Notes: generated from the letters alone by a model not told the origin. DNA of 64,000 bases from Dyella subtropica (GCF_026283965.1 NZ_JAPDPD010000001.1:1-64000), one strand, 5' to 3'; counted from the first letter of the stretch, positions 7,526 to 16,970 are shown. Translations and numbers: made by a program.

Positions 7526-9511
7526 TCATGGCCGATGCGCCTCCGGCGATGGCTGCGGCTGTGATGCCGGCGCCGATGCCGGCTGGTCGAAATGCCACCG
7601 CCCCTGCTTCTCGATCTGCCGCGCATCGGTCTGCTGCTGCGTTTCGATCGTCACCCCAGCCGAGCTAGGTGTCTGCTGCCCGGCGATGCGATTGAGCGCA
7701 ATCAAGCGTGGCGTAATCAGAAACAACCGCTCGGTATGCGCTCGCTGCTTTTGCACCGTCTTGAACAAATAGCCCACGAGCGGCAAATCGCCGAGCACCG
7801 GAATTTTTTGCTGCGCGTTGTTGCCCTTGTCCTGGATCAGGCCGCCAAGCAGCAGCCCTTGGCCGTCCTGGATCACCGCCTGTGTGTTCACCGCGTTGTT
7901 GCTGACGATCGGGTACTGCACGTTCTGGTTGTCGGCGGCGGAATAGCTGATGTTGCCGTCGTCGATCTGCACCATCATGCGAATCTGCATGCCACCGTTT
8001 TCCGACACCATGTGCGGCGTCACACGCAGCGTGGTGCCGGCAACGACGTTGTACAGGTCGGAGTTGTACGCACCCGATACCGGCACATAGACCGTCTGGT
8101 TGCTCTGAATGACCGCCTCGGTATCGTTCATGGTAATCACCTGCGGATGAGTGATCACATGGGTGACACCGTTACTCTCCAGCGCATCCACATTCGCGAT
8201 GAAATGCCCAGGGTCGCCAAGAATGGCGCCGATCTGTCCGCCACCACCAAACAAGCTGGTCAGTGCCGAAAGGGCCTCGCCGTTCTTGCCGCCCAGCAAG
8301 GCACTGGCGAGTTCCGCTTTGGACTGATCCGCCGTCGTTTTCCCGTTGGCCGTGGTAAATCCGGCGGTAATGCCATGGTTGCGATAGAACCAATTGACGC
8401 CGAGCGAGCGCGCTTTGTCCTTGTCCACGTCGATAATGGTGGCTTCGATCTCCACCATCTGCGGCGCCACATCGAGATTGCGGATCAGCTCGTCATACAT
8501 CGGCAAGCGATCAGCGGTGTCGCGCACGATGACCGCGTTGCGAAAACTGTCGGCGACGATGCGGCTATCGCCATTGCCTTGAATCGCTTCCACCCTGCCC
8601 TGCGACGACGCGAGCGGCGCGTTCGGCGGCGTCAGCCCGTCGTCGCTATTGCTCGGCACGGGCGCGGTGTAGTTGCCCAGCGGCGGTGGCGGTTGTTGGC
8701 CCATGCCGGCTAAACCCTGGCCGCGCAGTCCCTGTTGGCGAGCGGAGATCAAACGCTCACGCGTGCCGCCGAACGCACCGTTGCCCGCAGACCCGACCAA
8801 CTCACGCAGCACGGAGGCCACGCCCGGAATGGTGACCTGGCGGTTACCGATGGTGATCGTCGTGTCCGAGGCCCAGGCGTATTTCAGCGGATAGAACTTG
8901 AATCGCGTATCGCCGCCCTGGCCAAGACCGGAGATGGTCTGCGCCAATTGCCTGACCTGATCGATAAACCGCTTGCTGCCGGTGATCATCACCAGGCCCG
9001 TGCTCGGCTCCAGTTTCCAGACGTTTCCGCTGGGGACATCGGCCCAGTTCACGCTGGCCATCGCGGCCAGGAACTGCTGCTCCACCGGCAGCGGCACGGT
9101 GGTGTAATCCGTCTGCCGTTCGGTATCCAAGTACACATAAACCGACGAACCGTCCCAGTACCCCAGCAGGCCGTTGCTGTCGGCAACCTTGCGCCAAACC
9201 TGCGCATAACTGCCCTTGAATTCGCCATTGAGCGTGCCCGAACGCGCCGCCACCTGCGGACTCATGACCACTTCCAGCCCCTGGTCATGGAAGAACTCGG
9301 GCAAAAACTCATGCAGTGGCTTGTCGCTCTGAATACCTACCGGGCCTTTCTTGAAGGGGATCGGTACGGCCATCGCCGTTGCGCTCAGCAACATGCCAGC
9401 CAGAAACAGCACTCCTGCGGTCCGCGGCTGAAGTCCTGTCAGCCATCCACCGAATCTTCCACGGCGCTTCATCAATTCATTCACACTCTGATCCAATGTC
9501 TGCCACCTCAT
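7526..9511 (-). CDS. sctC: T3SS outer-membrane secretin SctC (HrcC)
   Basis: The product is 661 residues. The start at 9511 overlaps the sctV stop (ATGA); a second Met at residue 14 (9472, before RRGR) would give a more standard signal peptide whose hydrophobic core ends ATAMA near residue 48. N0/N1/N3 secretin domains follow, including KFYPLKYAWA at about 205 and a variable linker of Gly, Gln and Pro near 270-290. The C-terminal secretin barrel carries VPVSGAYN and the LLLGGLIQDK hairpin near 575, and the tail ends in a Pro/Gln/Ser-rich stretch. SctC forms the outer-membrane ring. No pilotin gene is visible in the window. Confidence 0.95.
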   Translation of the reverse strand: MRWQTLDQSVNELMKRRGRFGGWLTGLQPRTAGVLFLAGMLLSATAMAVPIPFKKGPVGIQSDKPLHEFLPEFFHDQGLEVVMSPQVAARSGTLNGEFKGSYAQVWRKVADSNGLLGYWDGSSVYVYLDTERQTDYTTVPLPVEQQFLAAMASVNWADVPSGNVWKLEPSTGLVMITGSKRFIDQVRQLAQTISGLGQGGDTRFKFYPLKYAWASDTTITIGNRQVTIPGVASVLRELVGSAGNGAFGGTRERLISARQQGLRGQGLAGMGQQPPPPLGNYTAPVPSNSDDGLTPPNAPLASSQGRVEAIQGNGDSRIVADSFRNAVIVRDTADRLPMYDELIRNLDVAPQMVEIEATIIDVDKDKARSLGVNWFYRNHGITAGFTTANGKTTADQSKAELASALLGGKNGEALSALTSLFGGGGQIGAILGDPGHFIANVDALESNGVTHVITHPQVITMNDTEAVIQSNQTVYVPVSGAYNSDLYNVVAGTTLRVTPHMVSENGGMQIRMMVQIDDGNISYSAADNQNVQYPIVSNNAVNTQAVIQDGQGLLLGGLIQDKGNNAQQKIPVLGDLPLVGYLFKTVQKQRAHTERLFLITPRLIALNRIAGQQTPSSAGVTIETQQQTDARQIEKQGRWHFDQPASAPASQPQPSPEAHRP

Positions 9512-11589
9512 GCGGCGAGTTGTCCAATCGGCACCAGACGCAAGTCAGGTACCAGTTCCGGATAAGAAAGCACGGGAATATCGGCGTACTCGGCCTCGGT
9601 CAGCTTGCGCAAGTGACGACGCACATCCGTCGAACTCAGCAGCACCATCGAAGCGCCATGTTCGCCACGAGCGTAATCGCCGATCTGGGCCAGCAGCCGT
9701 GTAGCGAGATCCGGTTCCACCGCCAGCTGAGCGCCGGCAGGACCGTTGTGCACCGAACGGCGCAATCGCTCCTCCAGTTCGGGCCGCGCTACCAGCACGC
9801 GCAACACGTGGTCATCGTCGGCATAGCGATAGCTAAGATGGCGGCGTAGTGACATGCGTACGTATTCGGCGACCAGCACGATGTCTTTTTCGCGACTGGC
9901 GGCATCGGTAATCGCCTCGAACACGTCGCGCAACTGGCGGATCGGTACGCGCTCCTCCACCAACCGCTTGAGCACATCGGCGACGCGCTGCGGCGAGACC
10001 ACGCGCAGCATCTCGCGCACCAGATCCGGGTAGTCGCGACTCAGGCCATTGGAAAGATTGGACGCCTCCTGAATACCGACGAACAGCGACAGATGACGCT
10101 CCACGGCAAGGCGGATGTGCTCGCGCAACATCTGCGGCGCTTCGAGCACGCGCCCGGCCTGGGTGGATTCACGTGCGACCCATTGGCCGGGAAACCCAGT
10201 GATCCCCTCTTTGACTAACGCACCTTTCTCGTGCGCGCCCTCCTCCTGGCTTTGTGCCGGTAGCGCGACACGCCCAGGCAGGAACACCGCTTCCGGCTTG
10301 AGCACGCCGTAACCGATGCGCACGCCGTAGGCATACAGTGCATACCCCTGATCGGGCAGGTTCAGTCCCGCACGCAGCGCGGGCTTGGGCAGCGGCACGC
10401 CGTATTCCTCGCGCAAACTGCCCACCACCTGGCGAAACAGATCGCGCACCTGATTGCTGCCCAGCGCCTGCAAGGCGGACATGTGTACTTCCAGCAACAG
10501 CGCCGGCGGCGGCATCAGTGCATCCGTGTCGGACACATCCGGCGGCAACAGCTCGGCCTGGCTCTCTGGCACCTTGAACACCTTGCGAAAGAAGCCGATC
10601 CGCTCCCGCATGCGCCACGACGCCATCACGATCATGGTGAGGCCGATGGGCAGGAACACCACGATGGGAAAACCCGGCACCAGCATCATCCCCAGTGCAA
10701 TGCAACCGAGGATCATCATCACGCGCGGCTCACCGGAGATCTGCCTGCCGATGACCGCACCGAGGTTGCGGTCCTCCTCATCGCCGGCGGTACGCGTAAC
10801 GATCAATCCGGCGGAAATGGAAGCGAGCAAGGCGGGAATCTGCGCCACCAGGCCGTCGCCGATGGTCAGCACGCTATACGTATGCGTGGCGTCATCCAGG
10901 CTCATGCCACGCATCATCACGCCCACCCCCAAGCCGCCCAGCAGATTGATCACGATGATCACCATGCCGGCGATCGCGTCGCCCTTGACGAACTTCATCG
11001 CGCCATCGAGCGAGCCATGCAGCTGGCTTTCCACCTCAAGCAAGCGCCGACGCCGGCGTGCCTCGTCTTTCTCCAGCAGGCCCGAGCGCAGATCGGAATC
11101 GATCGACAACTGCTTGCCGGGCATCGCGTCCAGCGAAAAACGCGCGGCCACCTCGGCGACTCTTTCGGCGCCCTTGGCCACCACGATGAACTGCACCACG
11201 GTGATGATCAGGAACACCACCAGGCCGACGATCAAGTTGCCGCCGACGATCATGTTGCCGAAGGTATCGATGATCTTCCCACCGTCGGCGTTGAGCAGGA
11301 TCGACCGCGTAATAGCGATCGACAACGCCAGGCGGAACAGTGTCGTCAGCAGCAGCACGCTGGGAAAGCTGGAAAAAGCCACCGGCGTGGGAATGTAGAT
11401 CGCGATCAGGAGCAGGCCCACACCAATAAGCATGTTCAAAGCGACCAGCGCGTCGATCGCCACCATCGGCAAGGGCAGGATCATCAGGCCGATGATCGCC
11501 ACGACGCCGGCCACAAGCACCAGATCGCTATAGCTTCGCGTGCTTCCCGTGTTAGCGCTTAGCCGCGAAAGAATCGACTCGAATGCCAT
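9508..11589 (-). CDS. sctV: T3SS export-gate protein SctV (HrcV)
   Basis: The product is 693 residues, FHIPEP/FlhA family. The reading frame is open to 11781, but the start at 11589 (MAFESILSRL) matches the family N-terminus. The first ~330 residues contain about eight transmembrane helices and the conserved cytoplasmic loop with FSLDAMPGKQ and a following D-x-R-rich stretch; the C-terminal half is the cytoplasmic ring-forming domain. SctV forms the nonameric gate that receives substrates. It is first in the sctV-sctC unit, and a CTAGGGA-type palindrome lies about 125 bp upstream. Confidence 0.96.
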   Translation of the reverse strand: MAFESILSRLSANTGSTRSYSDLVLVAGVVAIIGLMILPLPMVAIDALVALNMLIGVGLLLIAIYIPTPVAFSSFPSVLLLTTLFRLALSIAITRSILLNADGGKIIDTFGNMIVGGNLIVGLVVFLIITVVQFIVVAKGAERVAEVAARFSLDAMPGKQLSIDSDLRSGLLEKDEARRRRRLLEVESQLHGSLDGAMKFVKGDAIAGMVIIVINLLGGLGVGVMMRGMSLDDATHTYSVLTIGDGLVAQIPALLASISAGLIVTRTAGDEEDRNLGAVIGRQISGEPRVMMILGCIALGMMLVPGFPIVVFLPIGLTMIVMASWRMRERIGFFRKVFKVPESQAELLPPDVSDTDALMPPPALLLEVHMSALQALGSNQVRDLFRQVVGSLREEYGVPLPKPALRAGLNLPDQGYALYAYGVRIGYGVLKPEAVFLPGRVALPAQSQEEGAHEKGALVKEGITGFPGQWVARESTQAGRVLEAPQMLREHIRLAVERHLSLFVGIQEASNLSNGLSRDYPDLVREMLRVVSPQRVADVLKRLVEERVPIRQLRDVFEAITDAASREKDIVLVAEYVRMSLRRHLSYRYADDDHVLRVLVARPELEERLRRSVHNGPAGAQLAVEPDLATRLLAQIGDYARGEHGASMVLLSSTDVRRHLRKLTEAEYADIPVLSYPELVPDLRLVPIGQLAA

Positions 11590-11713
11590 GACTCGCGAAT
11601 TCCCTTGTCGTGGCGAACACACTCGACTTGCCAAGGTGGCAGCAGCGTGATGTCCATGGGGATTTAATGTAGGTGGGTAACGCAAACCTACCAGCGTTTC
11701 CGAAAATCGAAAC

Positions 11714-11731
11714 CTAGGGAAGACCCTAGGG
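11714..11731 (-). promoter_or_regulatory. CTAGGGA palindrome upstream of sctV
   Basis: The plus strand reads CTAGGGAAGACCCTAGGG. It is one of five sites fitting CTAGGGAWNNYCCYAGCT (here with GGG instead of GCT at the end). It lies 125 bp ahead of the sctV start in an AT-richer gap (11590-11887) that otherwise holds no gene. I infer an operator for a shared regulator. Confidence 0.65.
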
Positions 11732-11887
11732 TGCTCTTCACATGCCATCGGCCGTCGCCGATTCATAAATAGTGAATTCAATAGACAACTACAAAAATAT
11801 TCCTCGCATGTGTCTATTGCTTCTCAATTCATTCGTCATCATTCGTGAAAGGCATCACGCTCTCATCGTCACATAAATTTCACGTTG

Positions 11888-12217
11888 TCATTGGGAACTA
11901 TCACTCGCATGCAATTCGGCGATCAGCTCAATCTTGTTCGGCGTCACACCCAACACCAGTCTGCGGCCCTGTGCATCGAGCACCACCACACGCTCACGCG
12001 CACCCACGGCGACGGCTTGAACCACCTTCAACGGCCCACTACCGCTCAATGCCTTGCCTCGCCGCAGCCACCAGAACATGGCCACCATGGCTGCCGTCAC
12101 AGCAATCAAGGGAACCAGCAGGCTCAACATCACGCTGCCGCCATCCGACGCTTCTGTCGCAAACGCGATGCTTGGCCAAGGTAGGAGGACAAGCACATTG
12201 CGAAGCAAATTCTTCAT
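11888..12217 (-). CDS. FliO-like membrane protein
   Basis: The product is 109 residues. An N-terminal signal or anchor segment (LLRNVLVLLPWPSIAFA) and a transmembrane helix at about 27-50 are followed by a basic turn (WWLRRGK) and a FliO-type beta domain: PLKVVQAVAVGARERVVVLD then RLVLGVTPNKIELI. FliO is the assembly factor for the flagellar FliP-FliQ-FliR gate, homologous to SctR-S-T, and is normally missing from non-flagellar T3SS. No other flagellar gene is present here, so it probably serves this T3SS or is a stray. A good ribosome site (CGGAAG) precedes the start. Its stop lies about 300 bp upstream of sctV on the same strand. Confidence 0.7.
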   Translation of the reverse strand: MKNLLRNVLVLLPWPSIAFATEASDGGSVMLSLLVPLIAVTAAMVAMFWWLRRGKALSGSGPLKVVQAVAVGARERVVVLDAQGRRLVLGVTPNKIELIAELHASDSSQ

Positions 12218-12346
12218 GGTATCTTCCGGCTCCCGTTGAGGTCAGCTTAATGATTCGTAGCGACCAAACATATCACCGACAGCTGTTTGAATAGTTTCCA
12301 CAGCATCGTTTCAAATGATCGTTTACTGGACTCACTTGATACGAAC

Positions 12347-12374
12347 CTAATCAGCACATACTAATCAGCACATA
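12347..12374 (+). repeat. Perfect 14-bp tandem repeat in the kinase promoter region
   Basis: CTAATCAGCACATA occurs twice, head to tail, in the gap 12218-12513 between the FliO-like gene and the kinase gene. A degenerate relative of the CTAGGGA motif (CCAGGGATGTTCTAG, one base shorter) follows at 12394-12408. These could be regulator sites for the two-component operon. Confidence 0.6.
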
Positions 12375-12513
12375 AGTGGTAGCCATGCTTCCGCCAGGGA
12401 TGTTCTAGTCTTTTTACGAACCTGGCTCTCCCCGGCCGTTCCCGCATAGGTCAAACAGCTATCGTCTCCCCTGCGTGACGGTGGATTACCTGATTGCTCA
12501 AGGATTGGTGACT

Positions 12514-13602
12514 ATGCCTGCGCTAAGGTATCGGAAAGAAGAGCACCGTCATGATGCCGTTCAAGCCGATGGACAGGGCCACGCGCTGATCGAAGTGTTG
12601 CCCTGGCCATGCATCGTATTCCAGCGTGATGGCGACACCGCGCTGACGTGTAATGCCGCGTTTCGCGAGGAATTCCCGCAGCTGGAGGCTCTACCGACGC
12701 GCCATGCGTTCGAGAGCGCTTTCGATGTGGCGGGCGAACAGGCTGGCGCGCGCATTTATTACGCGCCGGATACACGCCGCTGGTATCGCATGGAACGTCG
12801 CGAGCTGGGTCTTGGTGAACGTGCGGACGCGCTATTCCTCACCAATATGAGCGATTGCATCGAGGTGCTTCGCCGTCACCGCGAACAGCATGAGCAGCTG
12901 CTCTCCACATCGCGGATGATGAGCGTGGGCGAGATGGCTACGACGCTGGCACACGAGCTGAATCAGCCGTTGTCCGCCGCGATCAACTATCTCGCCGGTT
13001 GCGAGCAAATCGTCGACGCCGAGCCGGCGGGCAACCGCCTGCGCCAAGGTATCCATCTGGCGAAACGACAGACCGAGCGCGCCGCGCAGATCATCGGCAG
13101 CATCCGCGAGTTCGTGCGAAGCCGCGAACCTCATCGGCAGAACCTGGATGCCCGCGCGCTGATCCAAGGGGTCATCGAATTGTTGCGACTGGAAGCGGAG
13201 AAGTATCAGGTACTCATTGTCAGCACGCTTCCTGACGATCTGCCGCCGATCTTCGCCGATCAGGTGATGATCGAGCAGGTGCTGCTGAATTTGATCAAGA
13301 ACGCGATCGAGGCGATGCACGGAACGCCACCGGGGCGCCGCAACATCCAGGTGTCCGCACGGCTGGACTACGACGACATGGTGGAGATACGCGTGGTCGA
13401 TCAGGGCTGCGGCATCGACGACAACGGCATGCGCAGGCTGTTCTCACCGATGTACACCACCAAGCCCGATGGCCTGGGTATTGGCCTGGCGATCTGCCGC
13501 TCGATCGTCGAGTACCACGAGGGCCGCCTGTTCGCCGAGCCCAATCGCGAAGGCGGGGACGGTTCCGCACTGATATTCACGGTGCCGCGAGGATTGGTGT
13601 GA
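12514..13602 (+). CDS. Soluble sensor histidine kinase of the T3SS locus
   Basis: The product is 362 residues. I chose the ATG at 12514 because AAGGA sits 9 bases ahead; an in-frame GTG at 12475 has no such site. A PAS-like sensor region (about 20-125, with WPCIVFQRDGD and NAAFREEFP) is followed by the phospho-acceptor helix LAHELNQPLSAAINY near 145 and a HATPase domain: N box NLIKNAIEAM, G1 box DQGCGIDDNG, G2 box GLGIGLAICRSIVEYH. There is no transmembrane helix, so the signal is cytoplasmic. The layout is FixL/TodS-like. It overlaps the response regulator gene by one base and is the likely signal input for the secretion genes. Confidence 0.93.
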   Translation: MPALRYRKEEHRHDAVQADGQGHALIEVLPWPCIVFQRDGDTALTCNAAFREEFPQLEALPTRHAFESAFDVAGEQAGARIYYAPDTRRWYRMERRELGLGERADALFLTNMSDCIEVLRRHREQHEQLLSTSRMMSVGEMATTLAHELNQPLSAAINYLAGCEQIVDAEPAGNRLRQGIHLAKRQTERAAQIIGSIREFVRSREPHRQNLDARALIQGVIELLRLEAEKYQVLIVSTLPDDLPPIFADQVMIEQVLLNLIKNAIEAMHGTPPGRRNIQVSARLDYDDMVEIRVVDQGCGIDDNGMRRLFSPMYTTKPDGLGIGLAICRSIVEYHEGRLFAEPNREGGDGSALIFTVPRGLV

Positions 13603-14198
13603 TGACGGCCGCGACCGACACCCGCATCTATCTGGTCGATGACCATCAGGAGTTTCGTCAATCCTGCGTATGGATTCTTGAACAAGCGGGCTTCCAGGTG
13701 CGCGATTTTTCCAGTGCACAAGCCTTGCTGAAAGAGCTGGCACGTGAGGCGCCACCGGCGCGAAGCTGCATCGTCAGCGACATCCGCATGCCTGGAATGA
13801 ACGGTTTGGAACTGCAGGTCGAACTGGCCCATCGCGGCACCTCGATACCGCTGATCTTCGTCACTGGACACGGCGACGTGCCGCTGGCGGTGAATGCCAT
13901 GCGCCACGGCGCCGCCAATTTCATCGAAAAGCCGTTCGACGCACCGTTACTGATCGATGCCATCCAGACCGCATTGACCCATCACGCGCCGCAGGCCGCA
14001 TCCAGCGCACTGACCAACCTCACCCGCCGCGAACGGCAGGTGCTGGACGGCGTCATGAGCGGCAAGCTCAACAAGGTCATTGCAGACGAATTGAGCATCA
14101 GTCCAAAGACGGTCGAGCTGCACCGCTCCAATCTGATGGCCAAGCTGGGTGCTCATAATGTGGTTGAGCTGACCCGGGTCGTGCTGGGGCAGCACTGA
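13602..14198 (+). CDS. FixJ/LuxR-type response regulator of the T3SS locus
   Basis: The product is 198 residues. The receiver domain (about 5-120) has the acidic pair near the N-terminus (VDDH), the phospho-Asp in SDIRMPGMNG, the Thr/Ser in FVTGHGD, and the Lys in IEKPFD. The C-terminal LuxR-type helix-turn-helix carries LTRRERQVLDGV and SPKTVELHRSNLM. The start ATG at 13602 overlaps the kinase stop (TGATG) and the stop abuts the sctQ ATG with no gap, so regulator and sctQRST are probably one transcript. FixJ-family proteins bind short imperfect inverted repeats, which fits the CTAGGGA palindromes near the T3SS units. Confidence 0.94.
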   Translation: MTAATDTRIYLVDDHQEFRQSCVWILEQAGFQVRDFSSAQALLKELAREAPPARSCIVSDIRMPGMNGLELQVELAHRGTSIPLIFVTGHGDVPLAVNAMRHGAANFIEKPFDAPLLIDAIQTALTHHAPQAASSALTNLTRRERQVLDGVMSGKLNKVIADELSISPKTVELHRSNLMAKLGAHNVVELTRVVLGQH

Positions 14199-15239
14199 AT
14201 GCTTCACGACACCGCCTTCCTGATGGATAGAGACGACGTGCACGTCGAGCATGATGAACTGCTACGCGAGGCTGCACGCGCGCTATTGATGCGCGGCAAC
14301 GTGTTGCAGCTTAACGATCACGGCGCATTGGCCTTGCATGCCGGCGTCGGTCAACGCCATGCCGCCGCCCTTCCCTGCGTCTGTCTCGACAGTGCGCAAG
14401 GCCGATTGCTGGTGGCGCTGGAACGCGAGCCGAACGCGAGCCCGCTAGGCGATGCGCACTGGCAGGACTATGTGGGCGAGGCACGCCTGCTCGCCTGGTC
14501 GTTGGCGCATGAGCCGCTGCTCGACGCACTCGGCAAGATATTCGGCGGTGGCTTCATGGCCACCCAGACACTGCCTGCCGGCACGTCTGCAGGCGTGCTG
14601 TGGCTGGCACTGAACTGGCACGACGGGAATGATCAGTCGCTGCAAGGCTGGCTGGGCCTGGGCAGCGCCGAAGTGCGTCTGCTGACCGCGTGCGCCGAAT
14701 GGAAACGCGACGCCTCACGACTGGCCATGCTGGGCGACGCGACGGCGCTGACGTTTGACCTGGTGCTGCCCGGGCGTGTGCTGGATCCGGTGACAGCCTC
14801 GGATTTGACGCCTGGTGACGTGCTGCTTATCGGCCGGGAAGCGGACTGCGATGCGCGACTGCTACCCGATCGTGATACCTCACGCAGCATGTTCGGCCTG
14901 CCTGATGGCTGGGCAGTGCAGCGCCGGCAAGGACAATGGGCGATTGCCGCCAAACCACTGTTGTCCACGCCTATGTTGTCCACGCCGGCCGACCCGAACA
15001 TACCGTCCAGGCCGCAGTTTCATTTGACCCGGCTCACTCTGAGCCCGGATGAAGTGAGCACATTGCAGCCGGGCACCGTGCTCCATTACGACGCGCAACT
15101 GCTCGGCAGCACCGTCGGCATTTCGCTGGATGGGCACCGATTCGGCGTGGGCGTCGTGCTTGCGTTAGGCGAATGGTTGGGCGTGCGCATGACGCAAAAG
15201 GATCTTACCTACAAGGGCGGCACACGTGGATTTCAGTAG
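14199..15239 (+). CDS. sctQ: T3SS C-ring/sorting-platform protein SctQ (HrcQ)
   Basis: The product is 346 residues, long enough to be the undivided form (some systems split it into HrcQa and HrcQb). A variable N-terminal half precedes two SpoA-like segments: SDLTPGDVLLIGRE at about 202 and a C-terminal one around VSTLQPGTVLHYD to VGVVLALGEWLGVRM. SctQ forms the cytoplasmic pods that sort substrates with SctK and SctL. Start codon abuts the regulator stop; the end overlaps sctR by 14 bases. Confidence 0.9.
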   Translation: MLHDTAFLMDRDDVHVEHDELLREAARALLMRGNVLQLNDHGALALHAGVGQRHAAALPCVCLDSAQGRLLVALEREPNASPLGDAHWQDYVGEARLLAWSLAHEPLLDALGKIFGGGFMATQTLPAGTSAGVLWLALNWHDGNDQSLQGWLGLGSAEVRLLTACAEWKRDASRLAMLGDATALTFDLVLPGRVLDPVTASDLTPGDVLLIGREADCDARLLPDRDTSRSMFGLPDGWAVQRRQGQWAIAAKPLLSTPMLSTPADPNIPSRPQFHLTRLTLSPDEVSTLQPGTVLHYDAQLLGSTVGISLDGHRFGVGVVLALGEWLGVRMTQKDLTYKGGTRGFQ

Positions 15240-15891
15240 CTTCTCGCCTGCGCTGATCATCACCATGGTGGTCGCGCTCGCGATGGCGCCATTCGTGGCG
15301 GTGATGGTGACTTCGTTTACCAAGATCGTGGTGGTGCTCAGCCTGCTACGCAACGCGCTTGGGCTGCAGCAAGTGCCGCCCAACGTGGTGCTCAATGGGC
15401 TTGCGATCATCCTTTCGGTTTACGTGATGAACCCGGTGATCGTGGACACCTACCGTAACGTGCAGACGCAAATGAGCACGCAAGCGCCAGGGCCGATGAC
15501 GATGGATAAACTGGGAATGGTCGTGCAGTCGGGCAAAGAGCCGCTGCGGCAATTCCTGATCAAGCACAGTCACGAGACCGAACGCGGCTTCTTCCTGCAA
15601 AGCGCGAAGCGGCTGCTGCCACCGGATCGACAAGGTGAACTTGATGCCAATGACTATCTGGTGATCATGCCGGCGTTCACCGTCAGCGAATTGACGGCGG
15701 CCTTCCAGATCGGCTTCCTGTTGTTTCTGCCATTCCTGGTGATCGACCTGGTGGTATCCAACATCTTATTGGCGATGGGCATGATGATGCTGTCGCCGAC
15801 CATGGTGTCGCTGCCGTTCAAGCTGTTGCTCTTCGTACTGCTCAGCGGCTGGGCCAAGTTGATTCACGGCCTCGTGCTCACCTATCAGTAG
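15226..15891 (+). CDS. sctR: T3SS export-apparatus protein SctR (HrcR)
   Basis: The product is 221 residues with a GTG start overlapping the end of sctQ. It is a FliP/HrcR family membrane protein with four hydrophobic segments and the family blocks MVTSFTKIVVVLSLLRNALG, LIKHSHETE and the ending LPFKLLLFVLLSGW. Five SctR subunits form the core of the export gate with SctS and SctT. No signal peptide is expected in this class, unlike flagellar FliP. Confidence 0.97.
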   Translation: MDFSSFSPALIITMVVALAMAPFVAVMVTSFTKIVVVLSLLRNALGLQQVPPNVVLNGLAIILSVYVMNPVIVDTYRNVQTQMSTQAPGPMTMDKLGMVVQSGKEPLRQFLIKHSHETERGFFLQSAKRLLPPDRQGELDANDYLVIMPAFTVSELTAAFQIGFLLFLPFLVIDLVVSNILLAMGMMMLSPTMVSLPFKLLLFVLLSGWAKLIHGLVLTYQ

Positions 15892-15905
15892 AGAGGAATC
15901 CTGGC

Positions 15906-16172
15906 ATGTACGATCAGGAGATCCAGCTCGCGCGCGAGGCTCTGTGGCTGGTGCTGGTGTTGTCGGCGCCACCGATTCTCGCCGCGGCCATCGCAGGTCT
16001 CTTCGTGGCGTTTCTACAGGCAGCCACGCAGATCCAAGAGCAAACCTTCCCTTATGCGGTGAAATTCCTGGTGGTGGTGCTTGCCTTGTTGGGGACCGCG
16101 GCGATGCTCGGCGGTACCTTGTTCAAGTTTGCCGACCGCCTGTTCAGCACCTTCCCCGGCATGTTGCATTGA
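15906..16172 (+). CDS. sctS: T3SS export-apparatus protein SctS (HrcS)
   Basis: The product is 88 residues, FliQ family, with two transmembrane helices (about 15-38 and 52-75) and the conserved LQAATQIQEQTFPYAVK loop between them. It starts 14 bases after sctR, preceded by GAGAGGAATCC as ribosome site, and its TGA overlaps the sctT ATG (ATGA at 16170-16174). Confidence 0.96.
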   Translation: MYDQEIQLAREALWLVLVLSAPPILAAAIAGLFVAFLQAATQIQEQTFPYAVKFLVVVLALLGTAAMLGGTLFKFADRLFSTFPGMLH

Positions 16173-16963
16173 TGGCCCCTTTTTCGGTCGACTATCTTGG
16201 CAATCAGCTCAACGGCATCGCGCTGACCTTGCCGCGTATCGTTGCAGCCTTCGTGGTATTGCCGCTGATGACGGCGGAAACCGTGCCGGCCCTCGTGCGC
16301 AACAGCTTCTACGTAAGCCTGGCGATCCTGGTTTACCCACTGGCAGCCGCCGCCAACCCCAGTACGACGATCATGACCGGCGCCACCTGGATTCAGGTAC
16401 TTGGCAAGGAAGTTTTCCTGGGCCTGCTGATCGGCTTCTGCTTCGGCACCGTGTTCTGGGCATTGGGCGCTGCCGGTACCGTGATCGACACCAAAGTCGG
16501 CTCGTCGATGTCGATGGAGATGGATCCGATCGCTGGACAACAGTCCACGATGACCGGTGTATTCCTGATGCAGCTTGCGACCTGGTTGTTCATGGTCAGC
16601 GGCGCCTTCCTGGTGTTTATCGACTTGCTGATGTCCAGCTACGCCGTCTGGCCCGTGGCAAGCCTGCTGCCACCGCTGCGTCCCGGCGGGATGGAGTTCT
16701 TCGTCGGCCAATTCAATTACCTGATGACAGCGGTGCTGGTGCTATCGGCACCTGCGCTGGTCGTGATGTCGCTGGTCGATATCGCCTTGGGTCTGGTGAA
16801 CCGTTATGCGCAACAACTCAATGTGTTTTCGCTCGCGATGCCTATCAAGGCGTGGTTGTCGAGCTGGGTGTTGTTGTTGGCGCTGGGGGCGATGATCGAG
16901 GTGGTGATGCGGAAGTTGTATGAGAACCGGGAGTTGTTGGTGGTGCTGAAGCGGATTTTGTAG
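16172..16963 (+). CDS. sctT: T3SS export-apparatus protein SctT (HrcT)
   Basis: The product is 263 residues, FliR family. The start is the ATG at 16172 overlapping the sctS stop, although the frame is open further upstream inside sctS. Six to eight hydrophobic helices are present with family-typical LGKEVFLGLLIGFCFGTVFW, an SSMSMEMDPIAGQQSTMTG loop and QLNVFSLAMPIKA. SctT caps the SctR-SctS helical gate. It is the last gene of the plus-strand unit and converges with sctU across repeat copy B. Confidence 0.96.
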   Translation: MAPFSVDYLGNQLNGIALTLPRIVAAFVVLPLMTAETVPALVRNSFYVSLAILVYPLAAAANPSTTIMTGATWIQVLGKEVFLGLLIGFCFGTVFWALGAAGTVIDTKVGSSMSMEMDPIAGQQSTMTGVFLMQLATWLFMVSGAFLVFIDLLMSSYAVWPVASLLPPLRPGGMEFFVGQFNYLMTAVLVLSAPALVVMSLVDIALGLVNRYAQQLNVFSLAMPIKAWLSSWVLLLALGAMIEVVMRKLYENRELLVVLKRIL

Positions 16964-16970
16964 GGATGCT

